Assembly: GCF_013327855.1 (NCBI RefSeq)
Contig: NZ_JABUMX010000001.1
Location: 806,001 to 870,000 of the forward strand
DNA: 64,000 nucleotides
Source of the DNA: Phyllobacterium pellucidum
GTDB taxonomy: Bacteria; Pseudomonadota; Alphaproteobacteria; Rhizobiales; Rhizobiaceae
Direction: 5' to 3'
Shown one piece after another: positions 36,040 to 44,646 of this stretch (its first letter is position 1; each line of letters begins with the position of its first letter). The translations under genes were made by a program, and so were the position numbers. Under the pieces are notes generated by a model. The model searched no databases. It saw only the letters and a program-made list of their open reading frames with translations, and was not told the origin of the DNA.

Positions 36040-38919
36040 CTATTCTGCCGCGTCGAGCGTCGCCGCAATCCGGCGGCTTTGGCGCGCCTGCTCGTCATAT
36101 TTGACCTGCCAGTCGCTGGGCCCGTTCGATACAGCCACCTGCACCGCCGTGACCTTGTATTCCGGACAATTGGTTGCCCAGTCCGAAAAGTCCGTGGTGA
36201 TGACGTTGGCCTGCGTCGAAGGGTGATGGAAGGTCGTATAGACGACGCCGGGCGACACACGATCGGTGATCAGGGCGCGCAGTGTTGTCTCGCCGGAACG
36301 GCTTGCGACCTTCACCCAATCGCCATCGCGCAGGCCGCGCTGCTCGGCGTCGTGCGGATGGATCTCGAGGCGGTCCTCTTCATGCCAGACGACATTGTCG
36401 GTCCGGCGCGTCTGCGCACCGACATTGTACTGCGACAGGATACGCCCAGTCGTCAAAAGCAACGGGAAGCGAGGCCCGGTACGCTCGTCGGTCGCGACAT
36501 ATTCTGTGCGGATAAATTTGCCCTTGCCGCGCGCGAAGCCGTCAATATGCATGATGGGCGTGCCGAGCGGCGCCTTTTCGTTGCACGGCCACTGCACAGA
36601 TCCCTCTCTTTCGAGGAGTTCGTAGGATACGCCGGCAAAGCTTGGCGTCGTCAGCGCAACTTCGTCCATGATCTGCGACGGATGCGTATAGTTCCAGTCG
36701 AGCCCCATCGCCTTAGCAAGGTTTTGCGTAACCTCCCAGTCAGCATAGCCGTTGAGCGGGCTCATCACCTTGCGCACGCGGTTGATGCGACGCTCGGCAT
36801 TGGTGAACGTCCCATCCTTTTCGAGGAAGGTCGAACCCGGCAGGAAGACGTGGGCGTAGTTGGCCGTCTCGTTGAGGAAGAGATCGTGGACGACGACGCA
36901 CTCCATTGCGGCGAGACCCGCCGCAACATGCTTGGTGTCGGGATCAGACTGGAGGATATCCTCGCCCTGCACATAGAGCCCCTTGAAACTGCCATCGACA
37001 GCGGCATCGAGCATGTTCGGAATACGCAGGCCGGGCTCGTCCTGGAGCTTCACGCCCCAGAGCTTGTCGAATATATCGCGGGTCGATTCGTCCGAGATGT
37101 GGCGGTAACCCGGCAACTCGTGAGGGAACGAGCCCATGTCGCAGGAACCCTGAACGTTGTTCTGGCCGCGCAGGGGATTAACGCCAACGCCCTGGCGTCC
37201 GATATTGCCGGTCGCCATGGCAAGATTGGCGATGGCCATAACCGTCGTTGAACCTTGGCTGTGCTCGGTAACGCCGAGACCGTAATAAATGGAGCCGTTG
37301 CCGCCGGTCGCGAAAAGGCGCGCAGCCTGGCGCAGCATTTGCGGATCGACGCCCGAAATCTGCTGGGTGGCTTCGGGGCTGTGTTCCGGAGACGAGACAA
37401 AAGCTGCCCAATCCTGGAATTCGTCCCAGTCGCAGCGCTCGCGGATGAACCTCTCGTCAAAAAGCCCTTCAGTGATGATGACATGCGCGAGCGACGTGAC
37501 GACCGCCACGTTGGTGCCGGGGCGCAGCGGCAGATGATAGGCGGCCTCGATGTGCGGGCTGCGGACAAGATCGATGCGGCGCGGGTCAACGATGATCAGC
37601 TTGGCGCCCTTGCGCAAACGCTTTTTCAAACGCGAGGCGAAGACGGGATGTCCATCGGTCGGGTTGGCGCCGATGATCATGACGACATCGGTATGCTCGA
37701 CGCTGTCGAAATCCTGTGTGCCGGCCGAAGTGCCGAACGTCTGCTTCAGGCCATAGCCGGTCGGCGAGTGACAGACGCGAGCGCAGGTATCGACATTGTT
37801 ATTGCCCAAACCGGCGCGCACCAGCTTCTGCACGAGGTAGGTTTCCTCATTGGTGCAGCGCGACGAGGTGATGCCGCCGACGGAGTTACGGCCATACTGG
37901 TACTGGATACGGCGAAACTCGCTGGCGACGTGCTTGTAGGCCTCGTCCCAGCTAACTTCGCGCCACGGATCGCTGATTTTCTCGCGGATCATGGGGTTGA
38001 GGATACGGTCCTTGTGTGTCGCATAGCCGTAAGCGAAACGGCCCTTGACGCAGGAGTGACCGCGATTGGCCTTGCCGTCCTTCCACGGCACCATGCGCAC
38101 CAGTTCTTCGCCGCGCATCTCGGCCTTGAACGAGCAGCCGACACCGCAATAGGCACAGGTCGTCACCATCGAATGCTCGGGCTGGCCGATCTCGATGACC
38201 GACTTTTCCGTCAGCGTCGCCGTAGGGCAGGCCTGCACGCAGGCGCCGCAGGATACGCATTCGCTTTCGACGAAACTGTCATGCGGGCCAGCGGCCACGC
38301 GGCTGTCGAAGCCGCGGCCCTGGATCGTCAGCGCAAAGGTGCCCTGCACTTCCTCGCAGGCGCGCACGCAGAGCGAGCAGACAATGCATTTCGACGGGTC
38401 ATAGGTGAAATAGGGGTTGGACTCGTCCTTGGGCAGCCACTGGTCATTGGCGACAGTCCCCGCCCTGGCAAAAACGTGGTTTTCGCCCTCATAGCCATAG
38501 CGAACATCCCGGAGCCCGACGGCGCCGGCCATGTCCTGCAACTGGCAATCGCCATTGGCGGCGCAGGTGAGGCAGTCGAGCGGGTGATCGGAGATGTAAA
38601 GCTCCATCACGCCCTTGCGGATATCCTTCAGGCGCGACGTCTGCGTATGGACGACCAGACCTGGCATCGCGGGCGTTGTGCAGGAAGCGGGCGTGCCGCC
38701 GCGACCTTCGATCTCGACGAGGCACAGGCGGCAGGAACCAAAAGCGTCGACCATATCCGTGGCGCAGAGCTTTGGAACCTCGATGCCGGCTTCCATGGCG
38801 GCGCGCATGATCGACGTGCCCTCCGGCACAGTCACCTCGTTTCCGTCGATGGTCAGAGTGACCAGCTTTTCGGACCGCGAGGCGGGCGTGCCGTAATCGA
38901 TTTCATGAATCAGGGACAT
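36040..38919 (-). CDS. fdsA: NAD-dependent formate dehydrogenase alpha subunit (Mo/W-bis-MGD)
   Basis: Catalytic subunit that oxidises formate to carbon dioxide. It has 959 residues. From the N-terminus: a [2Fe-2S] domain (CATDMVDAFGSCRLC), a His-Cys3 cluster (HPLDCLTCAANGDC), two [4Fe-4S] ferredoxin motifs (CIVCSLCVRAC and CVSCGACVQAC), then the molybdopterin domain with its own cluster (CAYCGVGC). The Mo-ligand cysteine is in TCARVCHSPTGYGLKQ, not selenocysteine. Electrons pass through the clusters to FdsB. It lies 9 bp after fdsB and two bases before fdhD. Cytoplasmic; no Tat signal. Confidence 0.97.
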   Translation of the reverse strand: MSLIHEIDYGTPASRSEKLVTLTIDGNEVTVPEGTSIMRAAMEAGIEVPKLCATDMVDAFGSCRLCLVEIEGRGGTPASCTTPAMPGLVVHTQTSRLKDIRKGVMELYISDHPLDCLTCAANGDCQLQDMAGAVGLRDVRYGYEGENHVFARAGTVANDQWLPKDESNPYFTYDPSKCIVCSLCVRACEEVQGTFALTIQGRGFDSRVAAGPHDSFVESECVSCGACVQACPTATLTEKSVIEIGQPEHSMVTTCAYCGVGCSFKAEMRGEELVRMVPWKDGKANRGHSCVKGRFAYGYATHKDRILNPMIREKISDPWREVSWDEAYKHVASEFRRIQYQYGRNSVGGITSSRCTNEETYLVQKLVRAGLGNNNVDTCARVCHSPTGYGLKQTFGTSAGTQDFDSVEHTDVVMIIGANPTDGHPVFASRLKKRLRKGAKLIIVDPRRIDLVRSPHIEAAYHLPLRPGTNVAVVTSLAHVIITEGLFDERFIRERCDWDEFQDWAAFVSSPEHSPEATQQISGVDPQMLRQAARLFATGGNGSIYYGLGVTEHSQGSTTVMAIANLAMATGNIGRQGVGVNPLRGQNNVQGSCDMGSFPHELPGYRHISDESTRDIFDKLWGVKLQDEPGLRIPNMLDAAVDGSFKGLYVQGEDILQSDPDTKHVAAGLAAMECVVVHDLFLNETANYAHVFLPGSTFLEKDGTFTNAERRINRVRKVMSPLNGYADWEVTQNLAKAMGLDWNYTHPSQIMDEVALTTPSFAGVSYELLEREGSVQWPCNEKAPLGTPIMHIDGFARGKGKFIRTEYVATDERTGPRFPLLLTTGRILSQYNVGAQTRRTDNVVWHEEDRLEIHPHDAEQRGLRDGDWVKVASRSGETTLRALITDRVSPGVVYTTFHHPSTQANVITTDFSDWATNCPEYKVTAVQVAVSNGPSDWQVKYDEQARQSRRIAATLDAAE

Positions 38920-38928
38920 TGTCTTCTC

Positions 38929-40485
38929 CTATTCCGCAGCCTGGGCGACAGGCGCCGGCCGGAAATCTTCAGGAAAATGCGTCAGCGCGCTCATGACGGG
39001 ATAGGGCGTGAAACCGCCAAGGGCACAGAGCGAGCCGAACTTCATTGTATTACATAAATCAGTCAGAACCTTGATCTGTTTTTCGGGTTCGACATTGGCC
39101 GCGATGCGGTCCACCACTTCGACGCCGCGCGTCGAACCGATGCGGCAGGGCGTACACTTGCCGCAGGATTCGACCGCGCAGAATTCCATGGCGAACCGCG
39201 CCTGCTTAAGCATGTCGACCGTATCGTCGAAAACGACGAGACCGGCATGGCCGATAAGGCCGTCCTTCGCCGCGAACGCCTCGTAGTCGAAGGGCGTATC
39301 GAAGAGTTCGCGCGGGAAATAGGCACCGAGCGGACCGCCCACCTGCACCGCCTTTACCGGGCGGCCGCTTGCCGTGCCGCCGCCAATATCATCGACGATG
39401 TCACCCAGCGTCAGGCCGAATGCCGTTTCGAACAGGCCGCCATGCTTGACGTTGCCGGCGATCTGCAGCGGGATGGTGCCGCGCGACCGGCCCATACCGA
39501 AATCCTTGTAGAAGGTGGCGCCCTTGTCGAGAATGACCGGGACCGAGGCCAGCGAGATCACATTGTTGATGACGGTCGGACGGCCGAAAAGGCCCTTGTG
39601 GGCGGGAAGCGGCGGCTTGGCACGAACGATGCCGCGGCGACCTTCAAGGCTTTCGAGCAAGGCGGTCTCTTCACCGCAGACATAGGCGCCGGCGCCAACG
39701 CGCACCTCCATGTCGAAGGCATAGGGCGACCCGAGCACCGATTTTCCAAGCACGCCCGCCCGGCGCGCAACCTCGACCGCCTCGTTCATCACCGCGACCG
39801 CATGCGGATACTCGGAGCGGATATAGACATAGCCCTTGGTCGCACCAGTGGCGATGCCGGCGATCGTCATGCCCTCGATAAGGACAAAAGGATCGCCTTC
39901 CATGATCATGCGGTCGGCAAAGGTGCCACTATCGCCTTCATCGGCGTTGCAGACGATGTATTTTTGCGCGCCTGCGGTGTCGAGCACGGTCTTCCACTTG
40001 ATGCCGGTCGGGAAACCTGCGCCGCCACGGCCGCGCAGTCCGGATTCCGTCACCTGGGCGACGATCTCGGCCGGTGCCAGCGTAAGCGCGTTTTCCAGGC
40101 CCTTGAGGCCGTCGTGGGCACGGTAATCCTCAAGCGACACGGGATCGATGATGCCGCAACGAGCGAAGGTCAGTCGTGTCTGTCGCGCCAGGAACGGCAG
40201 CTGATCCGTAAGGCCGAGCCAGAGCGGATGCACCCTGCCCTGGCCCATCCCGTTGTCCAGCAATGCCGGTACCTCCGACGCCTTGACCGGACCATAGGCC
40301 ACGCGGCCAGATAGGGTTTCGACCTCGACCAAAGGTTCAAGCCAGTACATGCCGCGCGAACCATTGCGCACGATGCGGGCATCGAGACCGCGGCTGTCGA
40401 TTTCGGACTGAAGAACCTTTGCAACCCGCTCGGCGCCGAGCGCGAGCGCACCTGAATCGCGCGGAACGTAGAAGGTGACGGTCAT
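38929..40485 (-). CDS. fdsB: NAD-dependent formate dehydrogenase beta subunit (FMN, NAD)
   Basis: Diaphorase subunit of 518 residues, related to NuoF, that passes electrons from the alpha subunit to NAD. An N-terminal thioredoxin-like segment (about residues 1-100) precedes the NADH/FMN core with RGRGGAGFPTGIKWKTVL and YVCGEETALLESLEGRRG. A C-terminal [4Fe-4S] motif reads SCGKCTPCRIGSTRG. Its start overlaps the fdsG stop by four bases. Together with FdsG and FdsA it forms the soluble complex. Confidence 0.97.
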   Translation of the reverse strand: MTVTFYVPRDSGALALGAERVAKVLQSEIDSRGLDARIVRNGSRGMYWLEPLVEVETLSGRVAYGPVKASEVPALLDNGMGQGRVHPLWLGLTDQLPFLARQTRLTFARCGIIDPVSLEDYRAHDGLKGLENALTLAPAEIVAQVTESGLRGRGGAGFPTGIKWKTVLDTAGAQKYIVCNADEGDSGTFADRMIMEGDPFVLIEGMTIAGIATGATKGYVYIRSEYPHAVAVMNEAVEVARRAGVLGKSVLGSPYAFDMEVRVGAGAYVCGEETALLESLEGRRGIVRAKPPLPAHKGLFGRPTVINNVISLASVPVILDKGATFYKDFGMGRSRGTIPLQIAGNVKHGGLFETAFGLTLGDIVDDIGGGTASGRPVKAVQVGGPLGAYFPRELFDTPFDYEAFAAKDGLIGHAGLVVFDDTVDMLKQARFAMEFCAVESCGKCTPCRIGSTRGVEVVDRIAANVEPEKQIKVLTDLCNTMKFGSLCALGGFTPYPVMSALTHFPEDFRPAPVAQAAE

Positions 40486-40955
40486 AGCCGCACCTCCGTC
40501 GCGATCTCTTCAAGCCTTTCTGCGTCAAGTCGACCAATCACTTCACCATCGAGCATCGCCGAAGGCGAGCAGGCGCAAAGACCGAGGCAATAGACCGGTT
40601 CGAGTGTTACGGCGCCATCAGGAGTGGTGCCATGCCAGTCAATCCCGAGAAGTTCGCGGGCGCGATCGGCCAGCGCATCGCCGCCCATCGACTGGCAGGA
40701 TTCAGCCCGGCACAGTTTCAAAACGTGCCGCCCGGCCGGATGATCGCGGTAGTCGTGATAGAATGTGAAAACGCCGTGGACCTCGGCGCGCGAAATATTG
40801 AGAGCGCTGGCGATGATCGGCAGCGTTTCCCTTGGAACATAGCCGAACTCAGCCTGCAACTCGTGCAAAATAGGAAGCAGAGGGCCTTCTTTGCCCTTCA
40901 ATTGATCGATAATGCCTATCGCCCTTTCGGCGATATCGATACTTGCACTCTGCAT
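40482..40955 (-). CDS. fdsG: NAD-dependent formate dehydrogenase gamma subunit ([2Fe-2S])
   Basis: A 157-residue NuoE-like subunit with a thioredoxin-fold [2Fe-2S] cluster. The ligands are in LCRAESCQSMGG and VYCLGLCACSPS. An N-terminal helical region carries LHELQAEFGYVPRE and ISRAEVHGVFTFYHDY, both typical. It is the first gene of the formate dehydrogenase operon and is preceded by a 104-bp region with two palindromes, downstream of a LysR gene in the same direction. Confidence 0.96.
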   Translation of the reverse strand: MQSASIDIAERAIGIIDQLKGKEGPLLPILHELQAEFGYVPRETLPIIASALNISRAEVHGVFTFYHDYRDHPAGRHVLKLCRAESCQSMGGDALADRARELLGIDWHGTTPDGAVTLEPVYCLGLCACSPSAMLDGEVIGRLDAERLEEIATEVRL

Positions 40956-40985
40956 ACTGTGCAGCGCCCTCCCTCATGTTTCTCC

Positions 40986-41061
40986 CTGTTCTTTAGAACA
41001 GATCAAATATGGGATTATATATCAATATCGCAGTCTCGTCATTCGATAGAAGATTTCTATC
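40986..41061 (-). promoter_or_regulatory. Two palindromes upstream of fdsG
   Basis: CTGTTCT-TT-AGAACAG (40986-41001) is a perfect 16-bp palindrome starting 31 bp before the fdsG start. GATAGAA-GAT-TTCTATC (41045-41061) is a perfect 7-bp inverted repeat that fits the LysR T-N11-A rule and overlaps the last codons of the upstream LysR gene. Either could be the binding site of that regulator. Function is inferred. Confidence 0.5.
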
Positions 41062-41956
41062 AAACCATGTCCAAACTTTGCGCAAGGGCTCGCGCTTCGT
41101 GCAGAAGCGCCGAAACCAGTGGGGTATGCGGTTCGCGGTCGGCCGCAACGAGCCCGACAAGGTGGCGCGCATCGGGCTCGACAATGGGGATGGCGCGGAT
41201 CGGTTCTGCAAATCCGAGCGTCTCAGCAAGGTTGAGCGGCATGATGCTCGCCCACTTGCCAGTGCGAATGTGCGAGAACAGCACGATCATCGAATTCGAT
41301 TCGAGCGTCGGATGGACCTCTATTCCCGCCTCTTGCAAATGCTTGTTGATAAGGCGGCGGTTCTGCATGTCCATGGTGAGCAGGCAGAGCGGTAATTGTC
41401 CGACCTCCCTCCAGGTGACGGACTGCCGGTCGGCGTGGGTACTCCCGGCCGATGTAATGAGCTGGTAGCGCTCGGTATAAAGCGGCACCGAAGTGACACG
41501 CCCGAGTGGCTCATTGTCGAGATAGCTTATGCCGACATCGATCTCGAAATTGCTGAGCAGCGTCAGAACTTCAAGCGAAGTGCGCGACGTTACCGAGAAC
41601 GTCACGTCCGGGTGCTTCTCCCGAAACGGAGTCGTCAGCCGCGACACCATGGCAAGCGCGGTCGGAATTGCCGCGATCTTTACATGACCGGCAAGTCCAA
41701 GGCGGGCGGCGCGCAATTCCTCGCGCATGGTGCGCGTATCGCCAACGATGCGCCGCGCCCATTCAAGAACGCGCTGGCCTTCGGACGTAAGGCCCTTGAA
41801 GCGTGAGCCCCGCTGGACGAGAACGACGCCGAGCGTGTCCTCGAGCTGACGGATGGCGGCCGACAGAGTGGGCTGGGTCACGCCGCATTCTTCGGCGGCA
41901 CGACCGAAATGCCGATGCCGCGCCAGCGCGATGAAAAATTCCAGCTTGTCGATCAT
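41060..41956 (-). CDS. LysR-type regulator, probable activator of the formate dehydrogenase operon
   Basis: A 298-residue LysR protein. Its winged helix reads FFIALARHRHFGRAAEECGV then TQPTLSAAIRQLEDTLG. The effector domain carries VKIAAIPTALAMVSRLTTPF and EIDVGISYLDNEPLGRV. This CynR-like branch is often found before fds operons (FdsR in Cupriavidus), which supports the proposed target; here it is codirectional, not divergent. The ATG at 41956 has AAGGAG eight bases upstream; a TTG at 41959 is also possible. That ribosome site lies in a hairpin between urtE and this gene. Confidence 0.9.
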   Translation of the reverse strand: MIDKLEFFIALARHRHFGRAAEECGVTQPTLSAAIRQLEDTLGVVLVQRGSRFKGLTSEGQRVLEWARRIVGDTRTMREELRAARLGLAGHVKIAAIPTALAMVSRLTTPFREKHPDVTFSVTSRTSLEVLTLLSNFEIDVGISYLDNEPLGRVTSVPLYTERYQLITSAGSTHADRQSVTWREVGQLPLCLLTMDMQNRRLINKHLQEAGIEVHPTLESNSMIVLFSHIRTGKWASIMPLNLAETLGFAEPIRAIPIVEPDARHLVGLVAADREPHTPLVSALLHEARALAQSLDMV

Positions 41957-41958
41957 CA

Positions 41959-41980
41959 AGGTTGCTCCTTCGGAGCGAAC
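41959..41980 (-). promoter_or_regulatory. Hairpin covering the LysR ribosome site
   Basis: On the minus strand GGTTCGCTCC and GGAGCAACC form a stem of about nine pairs with a one-base bulge, around GAA. The AAGGAG ribosome site of the next gene falls in its loop and descending arm. It could end the urt transcript weakly or limit translation of the regulator. Confidence 0.35.
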
Positions 41981-42014
41981 CTAGCGATGTTGACCTGTCG
42001 TCAGCAAGGCAAAT

Positions 42015-42710
42015 TCAAACAGTCAGGAACTTGCGGACCTCCGGCCGGTCGAGGCTCGGCGCGTCGCCGGAATGTACGATCTCGCCGCGATCCATGATGT
42101 AGACGTGGTCGGCGAGTTCGCGGCAGAAGTCGAGATACTGCTCGACGAGAAGGATGGCGAGGCCGGCCTGATCGCGCAGAAACTGGATAGCGCGGCCTAT
42201 ATCCTTGATGATCGATGGCTGGATACCCTCGGTCGGTTCATCGAGCACCAGCAATTTCGGCCGCGTCACCAGCGCACGGCCGATTGCCAGTTGCTGCTGC
42301 TGGCCACCGGAAAGATCGCCGCCCCTGCGACCCAGCATCGTCTTCAGCACCGGAAACAGCTCGTACACTTCCGCGGGCACGGTGCGATTGCCGCGTGAGG
42401 CGGCGGCAAATCCGGTTGCCAGATTTTCACGGACGGTGAGCAGCGGAAAAATCTCGCGGCCTTGCGGAACGAAGGCAATGCCGGCGCGGGCACGCTCATA
42501 AGACGGCTTCCGGTCGATCGGCGCGCCTTCGAAGCGTATCGATCCCGATGACAGGGGGTGCTGGCCGACGATGGCGCGCAGCATGCTCGTCTTGCCGACA
42601 CCGTTGCGGCCGAGAACGCAGGTAATCGACTTCGGCTTGACCTCCAGCGATACGCCGCGCAGCGCCTGAGCGGCACCATAGTGGAGAGAGGCATTTTCAA
42701 CGCTGAGCAT
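42015..42710 (-). CDS. urtE: Urea ABC transporter ATPase UrtE
   Basis: One of two ATP-binding subunits of the high-affinity urea importer. At 231 residues it has the LivF-like size. Walker A is LGRNGVGKTSML, the signature is LSGGQQQQLAIGRAL, and Walker B is LLVLDEPTEGIQ, followed by the UrtE ending DRGEIVHSGDAPSLDRPEVRKFLTV. I chose the ATG at 42710 (MLSVENASLHYG) because family proteins begin here; the frame is open to 42920. It lies seven bases after urtD and ends the operon. Confidence 0.96.
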   Translation of the reverse strand: MLSVENASLHYGAAQALRGVSLEVKPKSITCVLGRNGVGKTSMLRAIVGQHPLSSGSIRFEGAPIDRKPSYERARAGIAFVPQGREIFPLLTVRENLATGFAAASRGNRTVPAEVYELFPVLKTMLGRRGGDLSGGQQQQLAIGRALVTRPKLLVLDEPTEGIQPSIIKDIGRAIQFLRDQAGLAILLVEQYLDFCRELADHVYIMDRGEIVHSGDAPSLDRPEVRKFLTV

Positions 42711-42717
42711 GATGTTC

Positions 42718-43464
42718 CTATCGTCCGAGGTAAACTTCGATGACGCGCTGGTCGTTGCTGACATAGTCGAGCGAGCCTTCCGCCAGAACCGAGCCTTCAT
42801 GAAGGCACGTGACCTTGACGTCGAGTTCGCGCACGAAATGCATGTCGTGTTCGACCACCAGCACCGAGCGCGTCTTGGCAATTTCGCGCAGGAGCTTGGC
42901 GGTTTCCGCCGTTTCAGCATCCGTCATGCCCGCGACAGGCTCGTCGACGAGCAACAGCTTCGGATCTTGCGCGAGCAACATGCCGATCTCCAGCCACTGC
43001 TTCTGGCCGTGCGAGAGATTTGCAGCCAGCCAGTCCCGCTTGGTGTGCAGGCGGATCGTGTGTAGAATGTCGTCGATCCGTTCCGCCTCGTCGGCGCTTT
43101 GGCGATGGAACAGCGCCGAGAAGGCCGAGCGCGGGCCTGCCAGCGCAAGCATAAGATTGTCCTCGACGGTATGGCTTTCAAAAACAGTCGGCTTCTGAAA
43201 CTTGCGACCGATGCCGAGAAGCGCGATTTCCGCCTCGTCGTGACGGGTAAGGTCGATCTCGCCCTTGAAATAAACGTCGCCCGTATCCGGGCGGGTCTTG
43301 CCGGTGATGATATCCATCATCGTTGTCTTGCCGGCGCCGTTCGGGCCAATGACTGCGCGCATTTCACCGGCCTGGAGCACAAGCGACAGATTGTTGATGG
43401 CGCGAAATCCGTCAAACGAGACCGAGACGCCATCGAGATAGAGAAGTGTATCCTTGGCTTTCAT
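42718..43464 (-). CDS. urtD: Urea ABC transporter ATPase UrtD
   Basis: The LivG-like ATPase of the urea importer, 248 residues. Walker A is IGPNGAGKTTMM, the signature region reads LSHGQKQWLEIGMLL (a variant LSHGQ as usual in UrtD), Walker B is LLLVDEPVAGMTDAE, and the H-loop is in VVEHDMHFVREL. It lies three bases after urtC and seven before urtE in a tight operon. Confidence 0.96.
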   Translation of the reverse strand: MKAKDTLLYLDGVSVSFDGFRAINNLSLVLQAGEMRAVIGPNGAGKTTMMDIITGKTRPDTGDVYFKGEIDLTRHDEAEIALLGIGRKFQKPTVFESHTVEDNLMLALAGPRSAFSALFHRQSADEAERIDDILHTIRLHTKRDWLAANLSHGQKQWLEIGMLLAQDPKLLLVDEPVAGMTDAETAETAKLLREIAKTRSVLVVEHDMHFVRELDVKVTCLHEGSVLAEGSLDYVSNDQRVIEVYLGR

Positions 43465-43467
43465 GGT

Positions 43468-44646
43468 CTACTCCGCTGCCTGGGGTTCGGCGATCGGTGT
43501 CGCACGTTCTGTTGCCGGGGAGCCCGGTTCGCTGCGCTTGCGAGCGATGCGGTCCTTTCGCTTTGTCTCCCATGTGCCGTAAAGGCCGAGTATGCCCTTC
43601 GGGAGGAACAGGGTGACGAGGATGAAGAGCGCACCGAGCGCGAACAGCCAGATCTCCGGAAATGCCGCGGTGAAATAGGTCTTGCCGAAATTGACCAGCA
43701 CCGCGCCGAGAATTGGCCCGATGATGGTGCCGCGGCCTCCCACGGCAACCCAGATCACCGCTTCGATGGAATTGGCGGGCTCGAATTCGGAGGGATTGAT
43801 GATGCCGACCTGCGGCACATAAAGCGCGCCGGCAATGCCCGCCATCATGGCGGAGACCGTCCAGACGAAGAGCTTGTAGCGATCGACCCGATAGCCGAGA
43901 AAGCGCATGCGGCTCTCCGCGTCGCGCACGCCGACGAGGACCTTGCCGAGTTTGGAGCGGACAATGAAACTGGTTACGAATACGGCAAGCGCCAGGAACA
44001 ACGCTGTGGCCGCAAACAGCATCGAGCGCGTGCTGTCCGCCTGGATGTTGAAGCCGAGAATATCCTTGAAATCGGTGAGGCCGTTATTGCCGCCAAATCC
44101 CATGTCGTTGCGGAAGAACGCAAGAAGCAAGGCGTAGGTCAGAGCCTGGGTGATGATCGACAGATAAACGCCGGTGACACGCGAGCGGAAGGCAAGCCAG
44201 CCGAAGCCAAAGGCGAGAATGCCGGGGACCAGCACAACCATGAGCGCCGCGAACCAGAAATGGTTGAAGCCGTGCCAGAACCACGGCAGTTCCTTCCAGT
44301 TGAGGAACACCATGAAGTCGGGCAGCACCGGATCGGCATAGACGCCGCGCGGACCGATCTGGCGCATCAGGTACATGCCCATCGCATAGCCGCCGAGCGC
44401 GAAGAATGCGCCATGGCCGAGCGAAAGGATGCCGCAGAATCCCCAGACGAGATCGAGAGCGACCGCCAGCAGGGCGTAGGTCAGGTACTTGCCGATCAGC
44501 GATACGAGATAGGTCGGCACATGCAAGGCCGAGGTCGGCGGCAGCAGCAGATTCGAGAGTGGCACGAGGCAGGCCAGCGCCACCAGCAAGGCGATAACGA
44601 TTGCACCGCGACGATCGACATGGGTGAAAAACCACTGCGTGATCAT
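43468..44646 (-). CDS. urtC: Urea ABC transporter permease UrtC
   Basis: LivM-like inner-membrane permease of 392 residues with eight to ten predicted helices. Characteristic segments are DLVWGFCGILSLGHGAFFALGGYAMGMYLM and VGVRDAESRMRFLGYRVDRYKLFVW. The cytoplasmic coupling loop is in that second segment. I chose the ATG at 44646 (MITQWFFTHVDRRG), which overlaps the urtB stop by four bases (ATGA); an open frame continues upstream but only as a shadow of urtB. Confidence 0.96.
   Translation of the reverse strand: MITQWFFTHVDRRGAIVIALLVALACLVPLSNLLLPPTSALHVPTYLVSLIGKYLTYALLAVALDLVWGFCGILSLGHGAFFALGGYAMGMYLMRQIGPRGVYADPVLPDFMVFLNWKELPWFWHGFNHFWFAALMVVLVPGILAFGFGWLAFRSRVTGVYLSIITQALTYALLLAFFRNDMGFGGNNGLTDFKDILGFNIQADSTRSMLFAATALFLALAVFVTSFIVRSKLGKVLVGVRDAESRMRFLGYRVDRYKLFVWTVSAMMAGIAGALYVPQVGIINPSEFEPANSIEAVIWVAVGGRGTIIGPILGAVLVNFGKTYFTAAFPEIWLFALGALFILVTLFLPKGILGLYGTWETKRKDRIARKRSEPGSPATERATPIAEPQAAE

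Noticed and set aside
37255-39057. Open frame of 600 codons on the plus strand opposite fdsA
   Set aside because: fdsA has full cofactor motifs on the other strand; the mirror frame is a product of third-position GC bias.
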